This document shows, piece by piece, positions 32,932 to 43,554 of a stretch of DNA of 64,000 nucleotides. The notes beneath the pieces are model-generated. The model was not told where the DNA came from, made no database searches, and saw nothing but the letters and a program-made list of their open reading frames with translations. Source of the DNA: Trichobilharzia regenti (taxonomy: Eukaryota; Platyhelminthes; Trematoda; Strigeidida; Schistosomatidae); the NCBI GenBank assembly GCA_944472135.2, contig OX235265.1:56369112-56433111 (forward strand). The letters run 5' to 3'. How positions within the stretch are numbered: the stretch's first letter is position 1; each line of letters starts with the position of its first letter. The position numbers and the translations under genes were made by a program.

Positions 32932-35900
32932 ATGACAGCTCATACAGCAATGCCTAATTACTGCCTAGAGCTCACCTTACATGACTCAGACAATTCTCTT
33001 CTTCGTCAAAAACCCTCTATATCCTTTTCTTCTGATAGCCAATCTTCTTTACATCCGAACTTACTTGAACTCGGAAATATAACTGACCCTCTCTGCACTT
33101 CTAGCTTTCCTAGGGCATCTACAGACATAGATATTTCATTGTCGTCTGAGGACACTATGATTGAATCTCATCACCAGCTACTTCAAGACATGGCTAAAAT
33201 CTTAAGATATGACTCGGTTAATCCTAACATAGTCCTTATTAATGCCAGGTCAGCTGTAAACAAAATGGCGTACGTCCAATCCCTACTACTGATTAGCCAA
33301 CCTACAGCACTAATGATCACTGAAGCTTGGTGCACAAGTGAAATAAATGATGATTTCTTTCACTGCGAAGGCTACTCATTTTTCAGGAAGAACAGATCAG
33401 TTGGGAGGGGTGGAGGATGCATTATCTATGTTAAATCTGACTGCAGAGCTGTGCACTATGATGACCCCAACCTGGATATATGTGATACATTATGGGTGAC
33501 ACTCTACATAAATAAACAGCAAACCCTATTATTAGGTTGCATTTATCGCCCACCCAACCACGACAGTGAACTGCTAAGCCAGATAACTGCAGCCTTCCAT
33601 TACACTTCGAAATTGAACTTTACTTATAAAGTGATTGGAGGTGATTTCAATATGCCAGAAGTTTCATGGGAGCCCATCAGTGCTCCTCCCCGCTACAGCA
33701 AATTCTTAGATGCAGTTGAATTATGTGGGTGGACACAAAGTATTCTAAGGCCCACCCGAAACCAAAATATACTGGACTTGGTTTTCTTGAAAGACATCGC
33801 CTTATCTACCATAGACATCAGCCGACCATTCCCTGGTAGTGACCACAACACAGTAATCTGCGCCCTTGATACCAAGCTTCACTCATCAAAACGCTCTACC
33901 CTGCGCAAGACATTCATGTGCTTCGGAAAAGCTAGGTGGGACGTATCTAACTCCTTCATTAGAAGCTTAGACTGGGATCTTTTCTTTTCTAATAGCAACC
34001 TAGACACTATCCTACTAGCCTTTTACCAGAATGTATCTATTTGCTTTGATAATCTCGTTCCTAAATGTAAAGAAAACCCAAGAGAAAACATAAAGAATTT
34101 CATTCCTATAAAAGTAAAGGCTAAGCTGCGAAAGCTGTACCGACAGTACCACAGAGAAAACGACTTCTCATGCCTTCTAAATATACAGAACATTTATCTA
34201 GCTTTGAAAGAAAATAACGACAAAGCCCTACTCAGACAAGAACATGCAGCTCTTAAAGATAGCTCTAAATACACTGCAATCTGTAGGCTTTATCGCAAAA
34301 GGCTAAACTCCCGTAAAACGGATATACAATTCATTTTAGAAAATGGCGAAACCGCTAGTGACTCTAAAATAATTTGTGAGCTTCTAAACTCCTATTTCTC
34401 ACAGTCATATACCTATGATGATAATACGTTGCCACAACCTCTATTCCCTGTACGTTCACAAAAAACCTTAGAAATTATCAGCTTTTCTTTAGATAATATT
34501 AAGAAAGCAATCACTTCTCTTAAAAGTTCAAACAACCCAGGTCCTGATATGATTCCCTCAACTTTTTTAAAATACGGTGGTGAAGACATTCCTATTCTCC
34601 TTCTTAAATTGTTCTCTACCTCTCTATCAACTGGAACATATCCAGATGCATGGAAAACCACGCACATTACCCCTAGGTATAAGTCAGGCTCCCGTTCAAG
34701 TGTCATGAGTTACAGACCCATTAACCTAACTTCTGTTATTTCAAGGGTTCTGGAAAAGATCGTGAAAAGTGCCATTTTTGACTTCCTCTCTCAAGAGAAA
34801 CTTATCACTCCTTATCAACACGGTTTCATGAAGTCACGTTCTTGTACGACATGCCACTTACAATTTTTCGACCACATCTCACAACTTAAAGATTCCAGTA
34901 TGATCACAGTTATCGTATACTTAGATCTTAGTAAAGCCTTTGACACTGTAAGCCACCGACTGTTAATATCAAAAGTCCAGTCCTATGGGATACAAGGTTC
35001 ATTGTTAAGCTGGCTCAGTTCGTTTCTAAGCAACCGGATGCAAATGGTCAGGTTAGGTTCCCACACATCCAACCCCGTTCGGATAACAAGTGGAGTTATA
35101 CAAGGTAGTGTCCTAGGTCCACTGCTATTCCTGTTATATTTCAATGACATTTGCGACGTTATTAAACATGGCAGACCTTTCCTATTCGCCGATGACATCA
35201 AAATAGTGTATCACTCACTCAGAAATGAAGTGTCATGTGTATTTAGTAGGATTCAAGATGATATTGAGAGCGTCCAATTATGGTGTAACACATGGAAAAT
35301 GAAGTTTAACGTTGAAAAATGTGGTGTGCTATGCTCCAAAAGCATTTCATCTGAACTTTCCATCTCCCTACACAACAAACATATTCCTCGTCTGCCGCTT
35401 ACAACAGACTTGGGTCTGAAATACACTCCAGAATTTAGCCTGACTGAATACGTTAAATTACAAGTATCAAAGGTCAAAAGGCTCTTTGGATTTTTATTCC
35501 GAAACTTTAAGACCAGTGAATCCAAAATAATGCTGTACAAGTTGTGCGTAAGGCCCTTACTTGAATTTTGTCCCCCTATCATGGACAGTGTCTCCGTAAA
35601 AGACAGATGCAAATTAGAAAGTCTACAAAGGGCGTTTACTAAACGTCTAGTAGGTGAAAATCTTTGCATTTCTTACTATGACAGATGTAATCTATTCGAC
35701 TTGGAACCCTTATGGGTTAGACGACTGAAGTTCAACCTAAAAATTACATTTAGGATTGCTAAAGGGCTTATATATTTCCCCCACAATGACTTTACTTTCA
35801 GTTCACCTAAGAAATATAACCTGAGAAATAAATCTTCTTCTTTTAAAGTTCCCCGCTGTCATACAAAATACAGATCAAACTCTTTCACTGTGAGATACCG

Positions 35901-36063
35901 TTGCATTTGGAACCGTCTTCCAACTGAAATTAGAGACAGTCCTACCCCAAAAACTTTCTCATCTTTGCTGAACAAATATTTCATTAACAACGGGTTAGAA
36001 GGGGTATGTGACAAACTAAAAATTAGAGATCTAATACGGCACTCCTCTGATCCTCACTGTTAG
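32932..36063 (+). CDS. LINE family A ORF2: endonuclease and reverse transcriptase
   Basis: 1043 codons, intact. The APE-type endonuclease spans about residues 98-310: VLINARS, ITEAW with the metal-binding Glu (about 131), GCIYRPP, GGDFNMPE (about 236-243), ILDLVF and the catalytic GSDH (about 302-305). A linker follows and then the RT, about 500-800: YRPINLTSVISR, YLDLSKAFDTVSH (about 662-674), SGVIQGSVLGPLLF and FADD (about 750-753). The C-terminus has the usual NRLPTEIRDS block. There is no RNase H. The protein nicks the target and primes reverse transcription from it. The first ~95 residues are not conserved, so the exact start is less certain than the domain. Confidence 0.9.
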   Translation: MTAHTAMPNYCLELTLHDSDNSLLRQKPSISFSSDSQSSLHPNLLELGNITDPLCTSSFPRASTDIDISLSSEDTMIESHHQLLQDMAKILRYDSVNPNIVLINARSAVNKMAYVQSLLLISQPTALMITEAWCTSEINDDFFHCEGYSFFRKNRSVGRGGGCIIYVKSDCRAVHYDDPNLDICDTLWVTLYINKQQTLLLGCIYRPPNHDSELLSQITAAFHYTSKLNFTYKVIGGDFNMPEVSWEPISAPPRYSKFLDAVELCGWTQSILRPTRNQNILDLVFLKDIALSTIDISRPFPGSDHNTVICALDTKLHSSKRSTLRKTFMCFGKARWDVSNSFIRSLDWDLFFSNSNLDTILLAFYQNVSICFDNLVPKCKENPRENIKNFIPIKVKAKLRKLYRQYHRENDFSCLLNIQNIYLALKENNDKALLRQEHAALKDSSKYTAICRLYRKRLNSRKTDIQFILENGETASDSKIICELLNSYFSQSYTYDDNTLPQPLFPVRSQKTLEIISFSLDNIKKAITSLKSSNNPGPDMIPSTFLKYGGEDIPILLLKLFSTSLSTGTYPDAWKTTHITPRYKSGSRSSVMSYRPINLTSVISRVLEKIVKSAIFDFLSQEKLITPYQHGFMKSRSCTTCHLQFFDHISQLKDSSMITVIVYLDLSKAFDTVSHRLLISKVQSYGIQGSLLSWLSSFLSNRMQMVRLGSHTSNPVRITSGVIQGSVLGPLLFLLYFNDICDVIKHGRPFLFADDIKIVYHSLRNEVSCVFSRIQDDIESVQLWCNTWKMKFNVEKCGVLCSKSISSELSISLHNKHIPRLPLTTDLGLKYTPEFSLTEYVKLQVSKVKRLFGFLFRNFKTSESKIMLYKLCVRPLLEFCPPIMDSVSVKDRCKLESLQRAFTKRLVGENLCISYYDRCNLFDLEPLWVRRLKFNLKITFRIAKGLIYFPHNDFTFSSPKKYNLRNKSSSFKVPRCHTKYRSNSFTVRYRCIWNRLPTEIRDSPTPKTFSSLLNKYFINNGLEGVCDKLKIRDLIRHSSDPHC

Positions 36064-38017
36064 CTCCTGAAATCTGTAAACCCTATGTTTGACAGTCACT
36101 TTCACTATGATTGCTTTCACAACCCTAGACACCTATTCTTAATCAGCCTTAAATTTTAAATTTTTTTATATTTCCTTCAAATATTTTTGCATATATCCCT
36201 GATAATATTGTATTATGAGTATTTCAGTATGCTAAGGTTCAATCTCAAATTCCAGATGCAAATCAACTGAAGACGACTGGTATTAAAATATCTCCAGAGC
36301 CTGCCTAGTGCTATACGTCTAGCTCTACGCAAATTAAGGCCAAAATGGTAGTTGTCTAAATATTCAAATAAACGGTGAATTTTCAATATATGACTCTTAT
36401 CCTATTATTCTATAACTATAATCTTCTCTGTTCAACTTTTCTTGAACAACATATTATAACTTACCACTGCTTATTTGCTCAATGCTGCACGATTACTCCC
36501 TGATTTTCTAAACTACATTTGTTTATATCTAAAATGAATCTTATCTTACTATTCTATTACTATAATCCTGTATGTTCAAATTTTCTAGAACAACATATTA
36601 TAACTTACCACTGCTTATTTGCTCAATGCTGCACGATTACTCCCTGATTTTCTAAACTACATTTGTTTATATCTAAAATGAAGTCTCAGATAGCCTTTCT
36701 TTCTTACATTTTTCGTCTTCAAAATGCTGTAAAAGATGAAACATACATGATGTTCTTCTGAAAGTAGTCATTCATACCATAAGTTTGAGTAAGTCGACGA
36801 ATAAATAGTTGGACAAACAAAAAGTTTGTGGCATTTTGCAACAGAAATTTAAAAAAAAATAAATAAATTTAAAAAAATGAAGCATTCCGACAGGGCCTTG
36901 CACAAAAAAGGTGGGAGGGTGGTGACTGCTAGTCAGCGGATATGATGGTGGGGACATATGTGAACCACCCTTGTCTGTGGGACAGCACTCTATTGCTAAG
37001 GCTCCTGAGTTCGGATGGCTTCTGCAAAATGAGAACAAATAAAAAAGTAAAAATAAAAAAATAATAAAAAAAGAAATAAAAGTTGAAAATTGCCTAAAGC
37101 CGAAGTTTAGACGCAAACTCCCGAATGAAAGTAAATGGTATGAGTCCGCTACTTCAGAAGGACACCGAACTGTATACTTCAGAAAAACATATATTACTAG
37201 GCCCTCGCTTTTCTTTTACATAGCTCACGCACTCTGACTTTTGTGTTTAACTCCTTTTAAACCTCGTAAGTAGGTGAAATTATCACCTGTCTTTCACTTT
37301 AAACTAATTGTTCGCAGAAAAGACTGTAAAATATCGGGAAAATAATATTTCCTGAAAAAAAACAATGAAAAACGATGAACCCCATGCCTGTTATATATTT
37401 TGAATTATTAACACCTTTTAAATACTTCTGCACCTGTCTGCTGGTTTTCTTGTGTCTTTTTCTCTTTTCAAACATACTGCTTTCAACGAAGGTACAGCGC
37501 TGCAATTCTCTACTTATTCGTGATATTGCTAGCTCATCTGGTGAATAACGGGATCATCGGTATTATAAAATCTGCTGACAAGTTCAAAGTGGGTCTCATA
37601 AACAACTGGAAATGTCACAAATATGATGTACTTACAGGTAAATTTAAAGTTTAATAGACTTTAAAACTCTTTCTGAATGATTTACTGATAATTATTGTTT
37701 ATTCTGCATCTCTTATGTAATACGTCAGCACCTGTACAGAAATGCCACTTACCTTCCTCAACTAACGCAATCATTTATGATTCCCGCGTGAAATTGACAT
37801 GTATTTTTTTTCAGTCACAGTTTAGATTTGACGCTATATCTATTTCCTTGTTTGTACACTTCATTTTAAATGTTTCTCTCACATTTACCAGTATTCAACT
37901 TATTTCTAAATTAACAAATCATATTATATATTCTATAAGTTTTCATAAATGTACATATGTTCATGCCTGTAAAAATGGCTGGTTTCTATTACAGAAATAA
38001 AAAATTATTATTATTAT
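36064..38017 (+). other. Family A LINE 3' UTR with internal tandem duplication and hairpin tail
   Basis: Long non-coding 3' region. A segment of about 145 bp is duplicated in tandem (about 36395-36537 and 36538-36681, 'aacaacatattataacttaccactgc'). Parts of this 3' UTR recur at 24700-25468, 48001-48340 and 53900-54268. It ends with 'catgcctgtaaaaatggctgg' and aaaaattattattatta. Confidence 0.75.
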
Positions 38018-38210
38018 AACTGATGACAGCGGTAGATTTAGTTGTTGGCCTGGAGGAGAGCAGGAGAAGATTATTTAGCTCGTTTTAGAAAATGAGGTTT
38101 AGCTGAAGACTTGTTTTTCAGAGTGATTCTATTTGCAATCTCTCGGAACTCTCATAGTATTTGAGGCCAAATTCTAAACCAAGAGTTGTCGAGGTAAATT
38201 TGCTTTGCAC
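38018..38210. repeat. 193-bp target site duplication, right copy
   Basis: Exact repeat of 30830-31022, immediately after the LINE tail. Confidence 0.9.
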
Positions 38211-39347
38211 TCGCTCTTAATTAAGGCTTTCATTCTGTTAGCCTAAGCTCAGAATAAAGGTCTGCATTGTAAAGTTGGCTGGACACGTGCTTTGTGTAAT
38301 AAAAGCCTAGTTTCGTGAGAAAGGAAACCGGGAGTTGTGAAACCTAGGGTCCTACGTGTTTTACGTCCAGTATGATCGATTTGTTCAGAGGACATTAAAT
38401 TACTAGAGTATCCGGTACCGAGGTCTTCGACTTGGTTGATCTTGACTCGTTTTCGTCCACTTACTTCAAGAGTTATTTCAAAGTTATTTTTACCGGTTCA
38501 AATTCAGTCACATTTGTCAACGCTAAACTCATAGCAAGATTCAGCACACCGTGATGCGAGTTTACTCAGTTCAAGACGTATTTTACCTTTGAAATCCCGT
38601 GGTTCATGACTGCAGCGGGAGTAAACGGCTTTATAGGAATAGTTTACCTGAGGTGAAGCAGTTACAAATGCTGCTAATTTGGACTGTAAATAAAAGTGTT
38701 CCTAAGACAGAACCTTGCACAATCTCACTCGTGATCCGTCTAGGATGAGACAATACAAATCCGACTTCGGTTATTTGTGCCCTGTTGCTTAAAAATGACT
38801 TTAACCAGTTAAGCAATATATTGCGAATTCCACATAAGCACAGCTTCTCAAAGGCAATACTGTGAGATACCGTGCCAAGTGGCCTAGACATATAGAAGTA
38901 GATGACAACGATTAGTTTGTGTGCTTCGCCAGCAGTAGTGGTGCAGTTGAAAACGTCGAATCGACAATTAACACTAGTTTTTGAGATATCCATGTTTAGA
39001 CCTCGTAACAAGATCTTCTCTAAGTAGATACTATGACAATTGATCTTTCCCCATGATTTGCGAGATAACTGACGTCATATTTATGGATATGCAATTGCGA
39101 ACGTTTGCCTTATCACCAGATTTGTAGTGTGGAATTGTCAAACCAGTTTTCAAATCATTAGAGTAAGTGCCAGTGTCCACTGATATTGATAAGAATTTAA
39201 GAATTAGAAGAGGAATCTTACAATCACCGTTTTTGAAAATTATTGAACCGACGCCATCCGATCCGTACAAATAGGAGGTCTAAGGATTTTAAATACTCCT
39301 TCTATTAATTGATCGGTGCTTCTGAGGAAGGAGCTAGTTAGGGATGC
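38018..39347 (-). pseudogene. Family B LINE ORF2, RT half (copy B1), broken
   Basis: Minus-strand reading from 39347. It contains SDGVGSIIFKNGDCKIPLL (39255), an IPHYKSGD block, then FYMSRPLGTVSH (equivalent to FDISRAFDMVSH, a degraded catalytic block) and SEIVQGSVLGTLLF. The frame breaks several times, and no intact FADD box remains near 38640. It is the continuation of the half LINE at 6953-10166. At its 5' end the bases GGATGC (39342-39347) abut an LTR. Confidence 0.8.
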
Positions 39348-39631
39348 TGTCAATGGAGTTGAAGATTGAACGATCAATTCTTGGTTGTTTGCTCAAAATC
39401 AACTTCCCCAATTTTTGCGGAGGCATCAATACGACAGTCATCGTCTCATCGGTCGCTGTTCAGAAAGAAGAGTGAAACATCGTCAGAAGTAATCTTATGA
39501 TTTATTATTGTAATATTTGTTTTCAGACCTTAGTTCGCTTATTCCTTTTATATGTTGGTGTAACAATAAACAAATCTCAAGCGGCAGATCGGTGTTTTGG
39601 TTTTTGCGTCCGTTATAACTAAGCGTTTCCG
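39348..39631 (+). repeat. LTR, 3'-truncated, at the inversion junction
   Basis: Begins TGTCAATGGAGTTGAAG next to the target sequence GATGC. It follows the gag-only element LTR to 'aactaagcgtttccg' and then stops about 80 bp short. It shares the 'tctcaagcggcagatcgg' and 'tttccg' variants with the LTR at 10167-10524, its proposed partner across the inversion. Confidence 0.8.
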
Positions 39632-39965
39632 TGGTTTCAACCACATCAGAAGAGCCTGTGTCAGATTTTCTACTAAGAGCCAGTATGGCTAGGTAAGGAT
39701 CCATACTACTTGTCTCACAGCCTGTACTATTGTAAATATCCCAGATAAAATCATTTATTACACAAGAAGGTGAAGAGGTAATGATTTCCGATCTAGTGTC
39801 GTTTAGAATCTGCGTCAGATCAGGGGAAAGTGTGTTACCATGTTGTTTAGGCTTGTTGTATCTATGTCTTTTGCTGATATTTTCAGCTGATAGTGAAGCA
39901 CGTCGCTTCAATAGTTTACCAGGCATTTTGTGTATAGCTAATACAGAACTGCAGAGGAATATGAG
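39632..39965 (-). pseudogene. LINE ORF1 fragment between two LTRs
   Basis: On the minus strand a frame starting MPGKLLKRRASLSAEN runs through SCVINDFIWDIYNS to a run of short acidic residues. The layout resembles the N-terminus of family A ORF1 (a Lys-rich start, then a 'CVVNNIMDGI' equivalent). It is a diverged relative of family A, cut at both ends by LTRs. The fragment was probably caught between them during rearrangement. Confidence 0.55.
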
Positions 39966-40325
39966 TGTCAATGGAGTTGAAGATTGAACGATCAATTCTT
40001 GGTTGTTTGCTCAAAATCAACTTCCCCAATTTTCGCGGAGGCATCAATACGACAGTCATCGTCTCATCGGTCGCTGTTCAGAAAGAAGAGTGAAACATCG
40101 TCAGAAGTAATCTTATGATTTATTATTGTAATATTTGTTTTCAGACCTTAGTTCGCTTATTCCTTTTATATGTTGGTGTAACAATAAAGAAATAACAAGC
40201 GGCAGATCAGTGTTTTGGTTTTTGCGTCCGTTATAACTAAGCGTTTCTGAGAAATCTTCGAAGAACAGCGTGGGCCCGAGCGCAGCGAGAGCTGGGCATT
40301 AACGGTTTATGAGACGTGATTGACA
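39966..40325 (+). repeat. 5' LTR of copy B
   Basis: 360 bp, TGTCAATGG...GATTGACA. It contains a likely polyadenylation-type stretch ('gtaacaataaagaaat') about two thirds along. Differs from the 3' LTR at about four positions, so the element is not brand new. Confidence 0.85.
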
Positions 40326-40469
40326 GTTTCTGACGATTGAAACAGATCTGGCGGATTCAAACAGTTGGTGAAAGTTTGGATAGTCGCCGTTCATTTTTCC
40401 TGGTGCCGGTCAAGTCCTCTTTGAACAAGCAATATCTGGAACGTTTTTGGAATTGGGTCAAGTTCAACA

Positions 40470-42424
40470 ATGCCTGGGTCAAAGAAGGGACAGAGTGTCT
40501 TGGATGCAAACAGGAAAGTAAGTCATGTTGACTTGTCTGTTAATTGTAACGATGTGTCTGATGTTAAGCATGATATGGTTGATGTTACTGTTTCGCCGTT
40601 CAGGGATAATAGGAACATCAAACTTCCTAAATTTGAACCACGGTGTTTTGATGGAAATCCTGTCGATTATTTACAATTTGTAAGGGAATTTGAAATCATG
40701 TTGAGTGGTTTTTATTAAATGATGAAATGAAGTTAATGTATTTGATGAGATATTGCACTGGAAATGCTGCAAGAGCTATACAGTGCTGTAAGTTTATGAA
40801 GCCAAAAGAGGGCTACGATGAGGCTATGAGCATATTACGTCAAAGGTTTGGAAGACCTTCGATGATTGTAGGGAAATTATTCGAGGCTGTTAAGGGTAAT
40901 GGTGGTCAATTACAGGATGACTCCCAGGCACTCACTGAGTTTTAAGATAATTTGCTAATTTACAAGAATGGAATGATTTCGATGAATCGCATGAGTGACC
41001 TCAACTCGAGTTTTATACTAGAAGTAATAGCAAGACGTCTACCTACTCGACTGCAAAGGAAGTGGGTGAAGATGAGCTCCCGTATGGAGGATGAGGGTAT
41101 CGAGCCAAGGTTTGATGATATCCTGAAACTGGTAAATACTAGTGTCAATCAATCAATGAGCAAGTTTTCCAGTCTGTTAGATCTCACCCCTAGAATAGAG
41201 TAGTCTGAGGGTAAAACGCAATCATTGATGACGAATAAGCCTCAGAGAGGTGGATATCGAGAAGACTCCATGATGTCTAGTAATGCATATAGACCTAGTG
41301 AGTGTAACAGGTTTCGTAGTACATCCTCAACAGATAAGTTACAAGATGCAAGGCAAACACGGCTTTGTTTTACACGTGTGCAAGAGGTGCATACAGAAGT
41401 GAACTGTGAACCAGTGAGCAAGTTCAGTGATAAGCTAAATGTAAACTCCAGGCCTGACTCCGAATTGTGTGACGATAACGGTGCGGTGAAGAAGTCTGTA
41501 GTTGCAACTGGTAAGCCATTGTTGAATAGAGTGTCACAGAATAGAGTTGCTGCTTCAGAGTGCAGTTCTGACCCTACAAGTTTACAAAGTATAACTAGTC
41601 AGAGTGAAGATATAAAACCTTTCATGATTTGTGAGGAGGAACCAAAATTGTCTACTTCTGTTATTAAAGAGTTTGAAAATGATGAACTTGACGGTAAACT
41701 GAATATTTGTGGCAATGATCAGGATATTGCACATTTGTCTTTGGTTGATCATGATGAGATGAGGGATATGCCTACGACTGCTAAGTTGAAAAAAGTTTCT
41801 GTACAACTTGAACGTGAAGTAGAAATAAATGCGGATGCGGTTGCAGAAGTTATGGATATTTGTGAGACCGTCAGTGTGAGTGATCAGCATGTAGCCCACC
41901 TATCATCAGATGCTAGTGCTAAACCTGAGCTGATAGTAAAAGACAGCAGTGGTGGTGGTCTTGCAGGTAGACAAATTTCTGAAAGTCGATCAACAACAGC
42001 TTTTGATCCACCGCTAACTTCATCAACTGATATCAATCAGTCGTCGTTGGTGCTGTCATCCACAATGAAACAGACGCCCATCAACTCAAGTATCTTGTGC
42101 AATGACTATGATAGTATCAGTTCGTTTGAAAGGACGAATATCAATGGTCAGTTTGGTGAGAATAAGCCAAGTGTAAAGGAGAGAGTAATTGTTAAATTGA
42201 CTTGCACGAATAAAGGCATTTCTAGTTTCAAGTTACTATTTGAATGCTATTATCTTTGGTGTAAATTACTCTGTTTCTACACTTGGTTGATGAGATATGT
42301 CGTGTGTTTGTTCGTCATCTATATTCTACGATACAATGACATGGGCGTGTTGCCGTTCAGATTTGAGGATATAGCTCATAGAGGGAAGTCAGCAAATGAA
42401 CTCTGCGACGATTTTCCAACTTAG
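40470..42424 (+). pseudogene. Gag of copy B, with frameshift and two nonsense changes
   Basis: The same protein as in copy A. MPGSKKGQSVLDANRK begins at 40470, the DUF1759-like capsid core runs to about 41200, and the acidic Ser-rich segment and membrane stretch (WCKLLCFYTWLMRYVVCLFV) end at CDDFPT (42424). Compared with copy A it has one lost base near 40712 (ggttttta for ggttttcta), TAA for TTA at 40943 and TAG for CAG at 41201. Its second half (41225-42424) is open for 399 codons, which fills the gap present in copy A. Confidence 0.75.
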
Positions 42425-42928
42425 AGCGTTAACCTGAGAAGGGTTGTAGGCGTACTGCTGTAAGTCCTACAATTCTTCAAAGGAATTCCACCAAGACATA
42501 AAATGCGAGTTTGTGTGTACTGTTTGTATATATGTGTGGTGTGTCATATCAATTCGTGTTATTTGAACTCATTGTGTTTACTCGTTGTTTTCGTACCTTG
42601 TTGTTATTGCGTAATTTTGTTAAAATTTTCGTCGTGATTACTTCTGAAGTTGTTTCGAGTCTTCTACATCCAAGAATGAATTGATTGATGTTAAGGACAG
42701 CAGATGGGTCGTATACGCCGGGGAGGCTAGGCTATTGCTGAGAATGAAATGCACACGGAGATAATTGTTAGCTGCGGTCCGACACGCCGGGGAGAAAGAG
42801 TGTAAACGACTGAGGCTCGCATGCGTCACCGCTACTAGAACTGAGGCAGAATGAGTGACAAGCGATTGCAGTGATAATTGATAGTGAATAGAAAAGAGGA
42901 TGCTTGAAGAGTATCATGAGGTGCTGCT

Positions 42929-43144
42929 ATGGTCACGTTGCATTCTGCAAGAGTCATTCTAGTAAGTGGCGATTGTGTTGGAAGATGTCAAGAGGAGGTC
43001 TCTGTCTGGAGGCGCAGGTCGTCATTGATGTGTGAGATTGTGCTGTGGGTATGCTTGTGGTGTGTTGGCTTTTCTGTTTGTTTTCCATTTCAGCTCTGTC
43101 CGAGGGACCCAGGTTCTCGCAATGGCATCCAAGTCAACGTGTAA
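42929..43144 (+). CDS. Small hydrophobic Cys-rich ORF in copy B
   Basis: 71 codons, equivalent to 10561-10785 (minus). It carries CEIVLWVCLWCVGFSVCFPF and then QLCPRDPGSR (Cys to Arg here). Open in all element copies with this segment. Function unknown; it may be fortuitous. Confidence 0.3.
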   Translation: MVTLHSARVILVSGDCVGRCQEEVSVWRRRSSLMCEIVLWVCLWCVGFSVCFPFQLCPRDPGSRNGIQVNV

Positions 43145-43189
43145 TGGTCGTGAAGGAAAAAAGGGTTGGATCCCTTTTTTGCCGGGGAG

Positions 43190-43549
43190 TGTCAATGGAG
43201 TTGAAGATTGAATGATCAATTCTCGGTTGTTTGCTCAAAATCAACTTCCCCGATTTTCGCGGAGGCATCAATACGACAGTCATCGTCTCATCGGTCGCTG
43301 TTCAGAAAGAAGAGTGAAACATCGTCAGAAGTAATCTTATGATTTATTATTGTAATATTTGTTTTCAGACCTTAGTTCGCTTATTCCTTTTATATGTTGG
43401 TGTAACAATAAAGAAATAACAAGCGGCAGATCAGTGTTTTGGTTTTTGCGTCCGTTATAACTAAGCGTTTCTGAGAAATCTTCGAAGAACAGCGTGGGCC
43501 CGAGCGTAGCGAGAGCTGGGCATTAACGGTTTATGAGACGTGATTGACA
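43190..43549 (+). repeat. 3' LTR of copy B
   Basis: 360 bp, same termini as the 5' LTR. It carries the 'ccccgattttcg' variant shared with 13755-14122 (minus). It is followed directly by the target sequence ACATC. Confidence 0.85.
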
Positions 43550-43554
43550 ACATC

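Larger units (their letters stand above)
31023..38017 (+). mobile_element. Full-length, apparently intact family A non-LTR retrotransposon
   Basis: 7.0 kb: 5' UTR (31023-31393), ORF1 (31394-32929), ORF2 (32932-36063), a roughly 1.95-kb 3' UTR and an (ATT)n tail ending 38017. It is flanked by a perfect 193-bp duplication and inserted into the minus-strand family B LINE. The APE endonuclease plus RT without RNase H, and an RRM-type ORF1, fit the CR1/Jockey superfamily. Intact ORFs and an identical duplication point to a very recent insertion, so this copy could still be active. I infer activity; it is not shown. Confidence 0.88.
39966..43549 (+). mobile_element. Gag-only Pao/BEL-like LTR retrotransposon, copy B
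   Basis: LTRs at 39966-40325 and 43190-43549 (360 bp each, about four differences by eye) flank 2.86 kb with gag and a 3' non-coding segment. There is no pol gene, as in copy A. The right flank is ACATC (43550-43554), whose partner lies at 14123-14127 in complement. The left flank (ATATGAG) does not match it. A possible primer-binding region starting TGGCGGATTC is about 23 bp inside the 5' LTR. 'gccggggag' precedes the 3' LTR as a short purine tract. Confidence 0.85.
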
